The notes under the pieces are model-generated. The model did not search any database, was not told the DNA's origin, and saw only the letters and a program-made list of their open reading frames with translations. Source: Parcubacteria group bacterium Gr01-1014_13 (GTDB lineage: Bacteria; Patescibacteria; ABY1; Magasanikbacterales; GWA2-37-8). From it: a stretch of DNA of 64,000 nucleotides. The position numbers were made by a program, and so were the translations under genes. The stretch's first letter is position 1; the number at the start of each line of letters is the position of its first letter. The stretch covers positions 310,001 through 374,000 of the forward strand of contig VMGB01000001.1 in the NCBI GenBank assembly GCA_007376295.1, in the 5' to 3' direction. Shown here piece after piece: positions 24,315 through 32,879 of the stretch.

Positions 24315-25595
24315 TTAATATCGTCTGCGGAAATTTTTGTTGCCTTCGGATTGTCCACCACGATTCTTGTTACCCTGATAACCTCCTCTGCCACCACTTC
24401 TTCCTCTGCCTTGGAAACCAGATGTTTCTTCATAATGTTCCGCAGGCATTGAACGGCGGGGCGGTAAAACTGGTAATGGCCGGACAGGAATTGTTTTCTT
24501 GATTAGTTTTTCAATATGTCGGATATCTACCCATTCTTGTGAAGTAGCAAAAGATATGGCTTTACCAAAACTTTGCGCCCGGCCGGTACGGCCAATACGG
24601 TGTACGTAATCTTCGGTATTGTCTGGTAAATCATAATTTATTACCAAAGAAATACCAGTAACATCAATACCGCGGGAAGCGATGTCAGTAGCCACCAGCA
24701 CTCGGAATCTGCCGGTTTTAAATCCTTCCAAAGCCATTTTGCGTTGAGACAAAGATTTGTTGGAGTGAATTTCAGAAGCAGTATGACCCATAGCGCGGAC
24801 GCCATTAGCAATTCTTTTGGCACCATGTTTGGTGCGGGAAAAAAGCAATACTGAGCCTTTGTTGTCTTCCAATACTTTTTCGAGCAACTGCATCTTAGCA
24901 TCTTTGTTGACAATAAAAATTTCTTGTTCCACGTTTTTAGCAGAAGTGCCAGCTGGAGCTACTTCGATGCGAAGCGGAATTTTCATGTAGCGGTGAGCTA
25001 TTTCGGAAATAGCTTGCGGCATGGTGGCAGAAAACATTAAAGTTTGTCGTTCCTTAGATATCATGGCCAAAATTTGTTTGATCTGCGGCATAAATCCGAT
25101 ATCAAACATGCGGTCAGCTTCATCTAAAACCACAATCTTCATGTTGGTTAAAGTAAGATTTTTTTGCTGTACATGATCCATTAATCTACCTGGGGTAGAA
25201 ACGATAATATGCGGACCGCGGCGCAACATCTGTTTTTGCTGATATCCGGAAGCACCACCAATAAGTACGGCTGTGCGCAAACCTATTGGTCGGCCAATAG
25301 TTTGTAGTACCTGATCAACTTGTAAGGCTAACTCGCGTGTAGGCAGCAAAATTAAGCCTTGGGCATTACCTGGCATCTGGGACAAAATCTGGATCATAGG
25401 GATACCAAAAGCCAAAGTTTTGCCAGTACCAGTTTGGGCGATACCAACAATGTCTTTGCCTTGTAAAGCTTGCGGAATACACTGGTGCTGAATAGGTGTA
25501 GGTACAACAAATTTCAACCGTTCCAGGTTGTCGAGTAGTTTTGGCGCGATGCCAAGCTCGCTAAAACGAGCTTGTGGCTGTAAATTCTGTGTCAT
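24315..25595 (-). CDS. DEAD-box RNA helicase with RG-rich tail
   Basis: 426 residues. All helicase motifs are present: Q motif F-x-x-L-G-I, Walker A AQTGTGKT, PTRELA, GG, TPGRLMDH, DEAD (VVLDEADRMFDIGF), SAT, VLVATDIASRGID and HRIGRTGR. The last 40 residues are Arg/Gly-rich (GRGRSGGRGG), an RNA-binding tail typical of RhlE-type enzymes. Likely roles are ribosome assembly or mRNA unwinding. A 100-nt 5' leader with a hairpin separates it from its promoter, suggesting post-transcriptional or cold-shock control. Confidence 0.95.
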   Translation of the reverse strand: MTQNLQPQARFSELGIAPKLLDNLERLKFVVPTPIQHQCIPQALQGKDIVGIAQTGTGKTLAFGIPMIQILSQMPGNAQGLILLPTRELALQVDQVLQTIGRPIGLRTAVLIGGASGYQQKQMLRRGPHIIVSTPGRLMDHVQQKNLTLTNMKIVVLDEADRMFDIGFMPQIKQILAMISKERQTLMFSATMPQAISEIAHRYMKIPLRIEVAPAGTSAKNVEQEIFIVNKDAKMQLLEKVLEDNKGSVLLFSRTKHGAKRIANGVRAMGHTASEIHSNKSLSQRKMALEGFKTGRFRVLVATDIASRGIDVTGISLVINYDLPDNTEDYVHRIGRTGRAQSFGKAISFATSQEWVDIRHIEKLIKKTIPVRPLPVLPPRRSMPAEHYEETSGFQGRGRSGGRGGYQGNKNRGGQSEGNKNFRRRY

Positions 25596-25606
25596 AATTT
25601 ATATTT

Positions 25607-25633
25607 AGTGACCCGATTTTCCACTGGGCCACT
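25607..25633 (-). promoter_or_regulatory. Hairpin in the helicase 5' leader
   Basis: AGTGGCCC / GGGTCACT stem (one wobble pair) just before the helicase ATG, inside a leader of about 100 nt; it could shape translation. Confidence 0.4.
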
Positions 25634-25700
25634 ATTATATGACACAAAAGATTCGAGTCTGTAGCCGCTCTTAATTGAGGGCTAGTTGTTAAGACTGGTG

Positions 25701-25729
25701 AGTATAGCAAATAACAGCCATTTTGTCAA
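25701..25729 (-). promoter_or_regulatory. DEAD-box helicase promoter
   Basis: TTGACA, a 17-bp spacer and TATACT, about 105 bp before the start codon. Confidence 0.75.
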
Positions 25730-25740
25730 TAGTATAGCCG

Positions 25741-26496
25741 CTATTTAACTACTATGGTGCGTTTGGCTGCTAGTTGCATGGCTACAAAAAATACTGCCGA
25801 AAAAGCCAAAATAACGACTAAAGAAACAAGCGGATTCAAATCCGAGTAACCGGTAAGCGAATAACGGAAAAAGTTAATATTGTGATGAATAGGGTTGAAT
25901 AGACTAATGGTAGTCCAGGGCTGTGGCAAACTGGCAATCGGATAAAAAACTCCGGCCAAAAAAATCATGGGCTGCATTACAAAAGAAGTCATAAAGGTAA
26001 GTGCCTCAAAATTCTTTGCCCAAAAACCAAAGGCCACTCCCAACATACCAAACTCCAAACCAGTCAGAAAAAGTCCAATAACGAAATATATAGGGTGGCT
26101 GGGCAAACCAAGTCCAGGGATAAACCAGATAGTGGCCAGTAGCGCCACTACAAGGGCAAATACACCGCGTGTGAAGGCCGCCAAGGCATAGGCGATACCA
26201 ATACGCCACACAGCGATAGGTGCGAGCTGTAGGTCTATAATATTACCCAAATTTTTAGAAATCACTAAGGCGAAAGATGGGTTGGAAAAACTATTATTTA
26301 TCACTAACATCGCCAAAAGACCGCTATAGACAAAAGTAAGATACGGCAGAGACCCGACCTCACGGCCGGCAGTGACAATACCAAAAACTCCTAAATAAAG
26401 GGCGATAGAAACTATCGGATTAAAAATCGTATCCAGCCAAATCTTTTGAAAACGTTTTACTTCCCGGGCATACAACGCCCACATGTTTGTGTTCAT
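25741..26496 (-). CDS. ABC-2 type exporter permease
   Basis: 251 residues from ATG 26496 (MNTNMWALYAREVKRF), one base after the ATPase stop; an overlapping start at 26508 is possible. Six membrane helices, an N-terminal amphipathic arm, and the ABC-2 signature region (FVMQPMIFLAGVFYPIASLPQPWTTISLFNPIHHNINFFRY). It pairs with the preceding ATPase as an exporter of the drug or polysaccharide type (DrrB/NodJ-like). Substrate unknown. Confidence 0.9.
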   Translation of the reverse strand: MNTNMWALYAREVKRFQKIWLDTIFNPIVSIALYLGVFGIVTAGREVGSLPYLTFVYSGLLAMLVINNSFSNPSFALVISKNLGNIIDLQLAPIAVWRIGIAYALAAFTRGVFALVVALLATIWFIPGLGLPSHPIYFVIGLFLTGLEFGMLGVAFGFWAKNFEALTFMTSFVMQPMIFLAGVFYPIASLPQPWTTISLFNPIHHNINFFRYSLTGYSDLNPLVSLVVILAFSAVFFVAMQLAAKRTIVVK

Positions 26497-26497
26497 A

Positions 26498-27409
26498 TTA
26501 AGAACCATTGTTAGTTAATTTCAAAAAGATATGTTCCAGAGATGCGGCTTCAGAACGGATTGATTTTAAATTATGATTATAATGACTGGTAAGCTTGGCC
26601 ATATCCGTGGCCAAATTCGTAGTGATGGGATATTCATACTCCACACCTACCTCAACAACTCCGGCTAGTGGAGCTACTGAGCGATCGAATAATTCAAAAT
26701 GGATGCTGTTTTTAGAAAATTCTTGCTGAATACCTTTTAATTTTCCGCTTTTGATAACATGGCCATGGTCTATAAGTGTAATAGAATCACAAAGCTGTTC
26801 AGCTTCTTCCAAGTAATGCGTAGTAAAAACAATGGTTGTGCCTTCGTCGTTTAGACGACGAACTAAACTCCAAATTTTTTGACGCAAACTTACATCCACC
26901 CCGGCGCTTGGTTCGTCTAAAATCAAAAGTTTAGGTTTGTGTAAAATTGCTTTAGCGATCATCAGCCGGCGTTTCATACCTCCGGAAAGACTACGGGCCT
27001 TTTCATGGATTTTGTCGGCCAAGCCTAAATCTTCGAGCACAGCTTTTATACGCTCTTTACGTTCATGTCTAGGCACGCCATACATTCCGCAGAAATAATA
27101 TAAAACTTCTTCTACAGTAAAAGCCATTTCCATCACAATTTCTTGAGGAACTACACCGATAAGCTGTTTGGTTTTGTTGGCGTCTTTTTTCACATCCAAA
27201 CCAAAGACTTCGATATTACCATCATTTGCCAACAAAATGCCGCTAATCATGTTTATGAGAGTCGACTTCCCTGCCCCGTTAGGACCCAGTAGACCAAAAA
27301 TTTTTCCCGGTTCAATATCCAAAGAAACACCATCTACGGCTTTAAATTCCTGACCTTTGGAATTCTTAAAAATTTTAGTAACGTTATTTACGCGAAGTGG
27401 TAACATATT
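26498..27409 (-). CDS. ABC transporter ATP-binding protein
   Basis: 303 residues. Walker A GPNGAGKS, Q-loop VPQE, signature LSGGMKRR, Walker B LLILDEPSAGVD, H-loop FTTHYLEEAEQL. The C-terminal extension is as in DrrA/NodI-type exporters. It overlaps the end of the upstream CmpB-like gene and is one base from the permease. Start chosen at ATG 27409; ATG 27403 is also possible. Confidence 0.95.
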   Translation of the reverse strand, partial: NMLPLRVNNVTKIFKNSKGQEFKAVDGVSLDIEPGKIFGLLGPNGAGKSTLINMISGILLANDGNIEVFGLDVKKDANKTKQLIGVVPQEIVMEMAFTVEEVLYYFCGMYGVPRHERKERIKAVLEDLGLADKIHEKARSLSGGMKRRLMIAKAILHKPKLLILDEPSAGVDVSLRQKIWSLVRRLNDEGTTIVFTTHYLEEAEQLCDSITLIDHGHVIKSGKLKGIQQEFSKNSIHFELFDRSVAPLAGVVEVGVEYEYPITTNLATDMAKLTSHYNHNLKSIRSEAASLEHIFLKLTNNGS

Positions 27410-27791
27410 CATAAAACAACCGATAGTTAGTGGTAAGAACAAGCCAATAAAAACCGTGCCTCAAATCTATAAGTCCATAAAAATTAAATGGGTTGGCGCT
27501 GTAATCCCAAAAACGATAGTCTAATAGTGCCAGGGAAAGAATACCGCTTGCAAGTTCTAACGCTATACACATGGCTACTCCCCCAATTACGCTCCACAGA
27601 AACGATATGTTAGCAGAACTAAAGAATAAATACAATATCACCGCCCCTATGCCAAAGATAATAGAAAAAAATGGCACCAGTGTCCCGGGAGCATAATACC
27701 CGACAAGCCAAGAACGATAGGTTGTATCTATCAACCAACCAAACATCCCTCCAATGGCGAAAATAATCGGATATAAAAATTTTCGTTGCAT
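27384..27791 (-). CDS. CmpB-like putative permease
   Basis: 135 residues with four hydrophobic segments. GMFGWLIDTTYRS..., E-L-A-S-G at 87-91, W-D-Y-S-A-N-P-F-N-F-Y-G and a closing hydrophobic segment match the PF06541 family (putative ABC-transporter type IV, CmpB), as I remember it. Its 3' end overlaps the ATPase gene, so it likely belongs to the exporter unit. Role unproven. Confidence 0.65.
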   Translation of the reverse strand: MQRKFLYPIIFAIGGMFGWLIDTTYRSWLVGYYAPGTLVPFFSIIFGIGAVILYLFFSSANISFLWSVIGGVAMCIALELASGILSLALLDYRFWDYSANPFNFYGLIDLRHGFYWLVLTTNYRLFYEYVTTSRK

Positions 27792-27792
27792 G

Positions 27793-28344
27793 TTATGATT
27801 TTATCCCCGCTATGACTAATTTTGCGCGTGGATCCTTTACGCTGTTGCGTAGCTCTTTCCAAGGATACAATGGCCAGGCAGTAATTGTGCGGGCACAATA
27901 ATCTGGCTTGAATTTCGACCATGGCTGCTGATAGAGTACGGCATATTTCACTTGCCGCGGATGTTTTGTTTTTAAATACTTACTTACTAAATTTAAAGTC
28001 TCTCCAGATACGGTCATTTCATCTACCACTAAAATTTTTAAACCCTTCAGACTGCGTTTGATACGCTGAGAAAGAACCGGCTGGCTGCGCAAATCTTGGG
28101 CGCTATCATTGGATTGGGTTTTAGAAAAATCCGCTTTTATTACGTACAACTGCTTGTTGCCCAAGCAATATGAAATCATGGCTGCCGGAATTAGACCGGA
28201 ACGCGCCAAAGAAATAATTACATCGGGTTTAAAATTATTCTTGGCCATGGCTTGGACAATATGAAGCGTATCGCGCTCCACATCTTCCCAGGTGATTTTT
28301 ATTTCACCTTTATTTTTCTTATAAAATTTATGGGCAACGGACAT
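27793..28344 (-). CDS. Phosphoribosyltransferase
   Basis: 183 residues. Type I phosphoribosyltransferase fold: D-V-I-I-S-L-A-R-S-G-L (PPi loop) and a PRPP-binding motif ILVVDEMTVSGETL in place of the usual V-D-D-x-x-x-T-G-x-T. The second acidic residue of the D-D pair is E. Closest in style to xanthine/guanine enzymes, but the specificity is uncertain. Sits at the head of the exporter run, 1 bp after the HD-domain gene. Confidence 0.85.
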   Translation of the reverse strand: MSVAHKFYKKNKGEIKITWEDVERDTLHIVQAMAKNNFKPDVIISLARSGLIPAAMISYCLGNKQLYVIKADFSKTQSNDSAQDLRSQPVLSQRIKRSLKGLKILVVDEMTVSGETLNLVSKYLKTKHPRQVKYAVLYQQPWSKFKPDYCARTITAWPLYPWKELRNSVKDPRAKLVIAGIKS

Positions 28345-28345
28345 A

Positions 28346-29098
28346 TCATTTTTTAGGATTTTCTGCGGCTAACTGTTTAACCTTTTGTAAAATAAAACTA
28401 GGCAGCTCTTCTGGATTAGCCAAACCAATTTTTTCAGCAAGTTCTTTTTGTATTTCTTCGGTACTACTCACCCATTTGTCCAAAAAATCGCTTTCATCGG
28501 CTAACTTTGGATAACGTTTTAACACACCATCGCGTTTAATCTTTACATCAACCAAATTCGTACCTTCGGTTATGTTATCTATATAGAACATCATTTTCTG
28601 CAACAAACTTACATTTTCTTTTTCCAGAATATCAATATCTGCTATAGAACCGATAATATCAATAATTTCCGGTTTAATTCCGTTTTTTCGCAGGGTTTCC
28701 TTGCTTACCGATTTAAATTTTTCTGAAGCTTCGGAAACTTTTCCTGATTGCCCCCTTATCGTTTCTATTTCAAGTCTTTTATCAAAATCATGTAAGATAG
28801 CGGCTTGAATTAAAGTTTTTTTATCTTCTTCAGACAAACCCAATAAATCCGATAACGCATCGGCTGCGCCGGCTTCAGCCAAGCAGTGCCTGATAACATT
28901 GGACCAATCTTCTTGGCCGCTAGATCCTATATTTTTTACTATCTGTTCCGGAGATAAATTCTTTAGGCTTGGCAAATGTCCGCTTTCACCATGTAATTTA
29001 ATTAAATTTAAATGACGCAAAGCGAGATTGGCAAAATACCGGCGAAGCTCTGTGTCGTTGGCATATTCCTCAGAATAATTTGGCTGGTTTTCTTTCAT
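28346..29098 (-). CDS. HD-domain protein
   Basis: 250 residues, mainly helical. An H-D pair (AAILHDFDKRLE, near residue 145) with a preceding His (VIRHCLAEAG) matches the HD metal-dependent phosphohydrolase superfamily, though the later conserved Asp is not obvious. Hydrolysis of a nucleotide or phosphate ester is likely; substrate unknown. Its partner downstream is a phosphoribosyltransferase, which hints at nucleotide salvage. Confidence 0.7.
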   Translation of the reverse strand: MKENQPNYSEEYANDTELRRYFANLALRHLNLIKLHGESGHLPSLKNLSPEQIVKNIGSSGQEDWSNVIRHCLAEAGAADALSDLLGLSEEDKKTLIQAAILHDFDKRLEIETIRGQSGKVSEASEKFKSVSKETLRKNGIKPEIIDIIGSIADIDILEKENVSLLQKMMFYIDNITEGTNLVDVKIKRDGVLKRYPKLADESDFLDKWVSSTEEIQKELAEKIGLANPEELPSFILQKVKQLAAENPKK

Positions 29099-29131
29099 AA
29101 AAAATTTAAAATCTATCTCCTTAGACTATCA

Positions 29132-29163
29132 AAAAACAAGGTTTTTTACAACCTTGTTTTTTT
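29132..29163 (-). terminator. Terminator after the DUF1761 gene
   Basis: AAAACAAGGTT / AACCTTGTTTT stem with a 7-nt loop. It ends the DUF1761 transcript, so the HD gene starts a new one. Confidence 0.8.
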
Positions 29164-29177
29164 GGGTAATATATAAA

Positions 29178-29594
29178 TTATAACCAAGCGCCGATTATAG
29201 CGCCGGCAGCGAGCAAGGTAACTAGCATGTTCATACTTGTCAACCAAAACATTGTTTTGTTTCCACCCCAAGCGACATCGCCAATTTTTATTGGTAAAAC
29301 AAAGCCAAGCCACATAATCAATCCGGCCATCGCGCCTTTATCCCAGCCAAATTGCTCAAAACCGACAATTATCCCGGCCAATACATAAAACATCAGCAAA
29401 CTGGCCAAAAATTGCCCCACATAGCTCATCCACATCGTTTTCTTCATCCCTGCTTGCTGTTCTGGAGTCAATTTGTCCATGCCGCTGACAGCCATAAACT
29501 TTTTACCAAACAAAGGACCGTACCAAATACTGCCGATAACCATAGAAGCGACTGCGGCAGCTAATACTGCCAAATAGTTGATGTTTGCCCACAT
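29178..29594 (-). CDS. DUF1761 family membrane protein
   Basis: 138 residues, four membrane helices. The N-terminal W-x-N-x-N-Y, then IGSIWYGPLFGKKFM and a central A-G-L-I-M-W-L-G match DUF1761, a widespread small membrane family without known function. Monocistronic with its own terminator. Confidence 0.85.
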   Translation of the reverse strand: MWANINYLAVLAAAVASMVIGSIWYGPLFGKKFMAVSGMDKLTPEQQAGMKKTMWMSYVGQFLASLLMFYVLAGIIVGFEQFGWDKGAMAGLIMWLGFVLPIKIGDVAWGGNKTMFWLTSMNMLVTLLAAGAIIGAWL

Positions 29595-29636
29595 ATATTA
29601 TATAAATTAATAGTTAAACACTTAAACTATTATAGC

Positions 29637-29666
29637 AAAAAACAAGATTGATTACAATCTTGTTTT
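29637..29666 (-). terminator. Terminator after the 29726 gene
   Basis: A 12-bp perfect stem AAAACAAGATTG / CAATCTTGTTTT with a 4-nt loop, 60 bp after the stop at 29726. The sequence is a cousin of the 29132 terminator. Confidence 0.75.
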
Positions 29667-29725
29667 CGGTCTGTGCAGGCTTGGTGGGACGCGCTTGGAG
29701 TTTATTTGGCTATTCCAACCTAAAT

Positions 29726-30436
29726 TTAAGAAGCTATTTTTATAACCGGTCTCCAGATACCGTTTAACCGCTCAATACCCCAAAAATAATCTTTATTTGT
29801 TGTAGAATTTCCTTCGATAATCATTGCTACTATTTCTGCCTTTACCTCAACATTTTTAACACCGAGTTTAAAATTTTTAATCCCAAACCCTGCATAGCCA
29901 AGTCTTAACTCTTTGTCTAAGCAGTGTACCTGTTTTCCCGAACTTGAATTTCTTCCAACATAAACTGTATTAGTTGCCACATCACCAAAAACCATAACGC
30001 CGTCTGGAATAACTGCACCGGCCTCATAAATAGCGTCCCATTGTTCCAATTTAAAACCCTTTGATTTTAAACCATTAACAATTTGACCAGAAAAATTTGA
30101 TGTTTCATCAGATACGCTAGAGGTCAACCCGTTAGAGTTGACTACCGCAACAACTTCGTAGTTTTTGTTTATTTTTTTTGAACACTTTACGATTTCGTCT
30201 AGTAAAGTGTTATCTACTTGTCTTTCTTGATTACCAATATAAGTATTATTTTCTACTTTATTCCCTGCCACATTATCACCAGACCCATAGCTATTCTGTT
30301 CGCTAACCTTGTTACCGCTGAAATTTAAAATTTTATTTCCAACAAAAAACCACCCAATAATTGCTAAAATTATCGTAACAATTATTGATAATAAACCAAT
30401 TTTTTTATTTGTGAGCCACTTATTAAAATCTGACAT
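29726..30436 (-). CDS. Single-pass membrane protein, unknown
   Basis: 236 residues from ATG 30436 (an ATG 3 codons earlier is equally possible). One membrane helix (about 13-33), then an Asn/Gly-rich linker of NSYGSGDNVAGNKVENNTYIG type, then an extracytoplasmic or cytoplasmic alpha/beta domain with two short charged stretches. No known family. It is the last gene of the island that lies between tRNA-Trp and the DUF1761 gene. AT-rich. Confidence 0.6.
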   Translation of the reverse strand: MSDFNKWLTNKKIGLLSIIVTIILAIIGWFFVGNKILNFSGNKVSEQNSYGSGDNVAGNKVENNTYIGNQERQVDNTLLDEIVKCSKKINKNYEVVAVVNSNGLTSSVSDETSNFSGQIVNGLKSKGFKLEQWDAIYEAGAVIPDGVMVFGDVATNTVYVGRNSSSGKQVHCLDKELRLGYAGFGIKNFKLGVKNVEVKAEIVAMIIEGNSTTNKDYFWGIERLNGIWRPVIKIAS

Positions 30437-30486
30437 AATTTGCATCGGGGATACGAAAAATTACGAGGGGAATTTACGGGATAGGA

Positions 30487-30523
30487 CGGGCGGAAGGAGG
30501 GGTTGAGGGAGGAATTCCGCCCG
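30487..30523. other. G-rich hairpin
   Basis: A perfect 9-bp CGGGCGGAA / TTCCGCCCG stem around a purine-rich 19-nt loop, in otherwise AT-rich DNA between two minus-strand genes. There is no T-tract, so it is not a normal terminator. It could be an mRNA structure, a protein site or a recombination scar. Confidence 0.4.
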
Positions 30524-30564
30524 CCCACTGGCGCACTTTTTACGATTTCAAGTTTTTTTCATGA

Positions 30565-32109
30565 TCAAGCCTTTGATGGTACTGGTCTGGGAGAAATATC
30601 AATGTTGTAATATAGCAATTTTTGAAATTGTTTATTCTTTTTTTTAATTTTTTCTTCTGCCTCAAAAATTTCACCCTTTATTTCATCAATACGTAAAGAG
30701 TCATTTCTCTCCTTTGCTTTTCCGGATTTATAATGTTGAGATGTTAAATAAACTGCATAACTTGCTTTTTCTCCTATCGCATAAATTGGCAATTGTCTAG
30801 AAATACCGTGTAAATAAGCTGGAATTTTCGGCTCTTCTCCGGTCAGTGCGTCATTACATAAATTTTTAAGTTCAATTACGATTCTACAAGATCCTTTGAT
30901 TAATCGAAAATCGATATACCCTCGCCCAGTCTTTACTTCTGTGTCAAAAGTCGTGTCGGGGTAATGTTGGAAAAAGGAATACGCCATACCATGAAGAAGT
31001 CGCCCTACAACAACTTCTTTGCAGTGACCAGAATTAGCTGTGCGTTTTTTTTTCCACATTCGATTCCACCCACCTTTATACTCCATGTAGTGATTAAAAC
31101 TTTCCAAAAAATTAAACAGCAAATCTTTTAAATCGGAACAGCTGTTAACTTCCTTTTTTTCTGTATTTTTAAAATAATTTTTGAAATTTTTAACAGCAAG
31201 AAACTGAAGAAGATCCATTACAAAATTGTACTCACCAGGGTCCTGTCTTTCAACCAACTCAAGATACCGTCTAATCAAACTATTTTCATCTTCCATTGCA
31301 GCATAAATTTCTTTCATCTCTATTTCATCCAAACTTTTGGTAACTATGTTTACAAAACGTTCTTTTAAAATCACGTCGTCTTTAAGGATTCCAACAATTT
31401 TACTCTTCGCGCTATCAGCGCTCGTAATAGTTTGAGCTCGCAAAAATCTTTTAGGTACTAAAATAATAGCTTCTCCGTTAAATGGGTTTCTTGGTAATTC
31501 CTCGTAGACACCTCCTGTCCATTGGAACTCTTTAAAATCAAATTGCTCTCTTACCGGTAATTCAACTCTAGGAACTCCTAATTTATCGCACTGTTCTTTT
31601 GTATATTTAATTAGGTAATCCATCAATAGGCCTGCGGAAAGATCGCTTATACCATCTGGTCCGAGCTGATCACCAATAATGGAAAATATGGCTGGGTTAA
31701 TTTGATTATCTGGGTAATTTTTTTCATCAGCGAGCTGTTTCACTAGCGTACGTTCTAAATAAAATTTAGTTATAGCGTCCGCAAACCGCTCACCTAGCCC
31801 AGCTCCTTTATTTGAACCTTCTGTATAACCAAGATAAATTTCTTTTGGCTCTTTGAACTTAAAAAATCTTTTTAATTTTATATATTCATCCGGAGTGCCT
31901 TTTGTGGTTAGAGATAGTTCATAAGCTCTTTTAAAAAAAATATTAAACCTATTAAAAAGATCTCTCTCTTCTTTTTTCCTACTCCTTTTAATTAGGAACG
32001 GGTCAATAAAAAGCGCTGAATCATACTTCAAATTTGTATCAAAAAAATCCAGGTCTTCTTCTTTGGCCCTTATACCAAATACTTGTGTAAAATGGATTGA
32101 TGATGACAT
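30565..32109 (-). CDS. Putative PD-(D/E)XK nuclease-like protein
   Basis: 514 residues. The C-terminal part (about 388-420) reads TEVKTGRGYIDFRLI...IVIELKN: an Asp on one strand and E-x-K on the next, the PD-(D/E)XK signature. It has a preceding E (KEVVVGRLLHG) that may be the first catalytic helix residue. The N-terminal 350 residues are helical and charged and match nothing that I know (start SSSIHFTQVFGIRAKEED). It lies with two small membrane proteins beside tRNA-Trp. Defence, repair or element maintenance are all possible. Confidence 0.6.
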   Translation of the reverse strand: MSSSIHFTQVFGIRAKEEDLDFFDTNLKYDSALFIDPFLIKRSRKKEERDLFNRFNIFFKRAYELSLTTKGTPDEYIKLKRFFKFKEPKEIYLGYTEGSNKGAGLGERFADAITKFYLERTLVKQLADEKNYPDNQINPAIFSIIGDQLGPDGISDLSAGLLMDYLIKYTKEQCDKLGVPRVELPVREQFDFKEFQWTGGVYEELPRNPFNGEAIILVPKRFLRAQTITSADSAKSKIVGILKDDVILKERFVNIVTKSLDEIEMKEIYAAMEDENSLIRRYLELVERQDPGEYNFVMDLLQFLAVKNFKNYFKNTEKKEVNSCSDLKDLLFNFLESFNHYMEYKGGWNRMWKKKRTANSGHCKEVVVGRLLHGMAYSFFQHYPDTTFDTEVKTGRGYIDFRLIKGSCRIVIELKNLCNDALTGEEPKIPAYLHGISRQLPIYAIGEKASYAVYLTSQHYKSGKAKERNDSLRIDEIKGEIFEAEEKIKKKNKQFQKLLYYNIDISPRPVPSKA

Positions 32110-32146
32110 TTTATAGATTATTCAAAAGGGGTTGGAACCGAACTAA

Positions 32147-32509
32147 CTATTTGAATTTTTTAAAGTAGTCAGGATTTGCCATGGCTACCATTAAGACATT
32201 GTCAAAACTATATCGACCATACCCAAAGGTCTCTTCCTCAAAATTTTCTCCTTCTTCCAACTTTATATATTTAATATAATCAAGTATTGAATTAATTAAT
32301 TTACCTCGAAATTCAATTTGAGCCTTGAACCCTTCTAAACCAAGTTCGTCTGAGTTTGTACGATTAAATTGTTTCATGTGAGAAGCCATCTGATCGGCCT
32401 TAACATACACTTGCAACCACAAATGTTTTATTACAGTTTCCCAACGAAAGGTACGTTCTACCCATTTAATTATAAAAATCGCCAAAATTATTATTACTAG
32501 ATACCACAT
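32147..32509 (-). CDS. Small membrane-anchored protein, unknown
   Basis: 120 residues. An N-terminal membrane helix (2-16), then an amphipathic charged domain of about 95 residues with several Lys/Glu-rich helices. It lies 45 bp after the tRNA-Trp 3' end and 37 bp before the nuclease-like gene, so it is presumably co-transcribed with it. No known family. Confidence 0.55.
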   Translation of the reverse strand: MWYLVIIILAIFIIKWVERTFRWETVIKHLWLQVYVKADQMASHMKQFNRTNSDELGLEGFKAQIEFRGKLINSILDYIKYIKLEEGENFEEETFGYGRYSFDNVLMVAMANPDYFKKFK

Positions 32510-32553
32510 ATTAATTGTAAATTATACCCGATTTTGGGGGATTTACGACAGTG

Positions 32554-32625
32554 CAGGCCCGCTCGGATTCGAACCGAGAACCGCGGTTTTGGAGACCGCT
32601 GTTTTACCATTGAAACTACGGGCCT
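32554..32625 (-). tRNA. tRNA-Trp (CCA)
   Basis: Acceptor AGGCCCG/CGGGCCT, D arm, anticodon stem GCGGT/ACCGC with loop CTCCAAA (anticodon CCA), T arm CTCGG-TTCGAAT-CCGAG. CCA end not encoded. It follows rpmG as in the widespread rpmG-trpT-secE order, but secE is not next. Confidence 0.95.
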
Positions 32626-32634
32626 AAGAATAAA

Positions 32635-32663
32635 CCCCGCCCGGAAAACTTTTCGGCGCGGGG
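32635..32663 (-). terminator. GC-rich hairpin between rpmG and tRNA-Trp
   Basis: CCCCGC/GCGGGG outer stem with an inner CCG-GAAAACTTTT-CGG. The T-tract is weak (TTTATTCTT on the minus strand), so it may be partial or act in processing of the tRNA-Trp that begins 9 nt later. Confidence 0.6.
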
Positions 32664-32673
32664 CTTATTTGTT

Positions 32674-32829
32674 TTACTTTGTTTCTTTGTGTTCGGTGTG
32701 CTTCTTGCAAAACTTACAAAATTTTTCCAGTTCCAATCGGTTCTTTAGAACCTTTTTGTTCTTGCTGGTAAAATAATTTGTGCGTTTGCATTCTTTGCAC
32801 TCCATCTTCACCATGTTGTCTTGTGACAT
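32674..32829 (-). CDS. rpmG: Ribosomal protein bL33
   Basis: 51 residues from ATG 32829. Typical bL33: very basic, with two zinc knuckles C-K-E-C and C-K-F-C, and the N-Y-F-T-S-K-N motif. It belongs to the large subunit. It is set between two tRNA genes as in many bacteria, where it stands before tRNA-Trp, secE and nusG. Confidence 0.95.
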   Translation of the reverse strand: MSQDNMVKMECKECKRTNYFTSKNKKVLKNRLELEKFCKFCKKHTEHKETK

Positions 32830-32879
32830 ATGTTTATTTAATTTTAAATTCTTCGCGACACAATATAGTATGCCGTTTG

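Noticed and set aside
29674..29682. Possible tRNA-Trp attachment-site copy (GTGCAGGC matches bases at the tRNA-Trp 3' end)
   Set aside because: Only 8 bases match and similarity stops at once; chance is enough to explain it.
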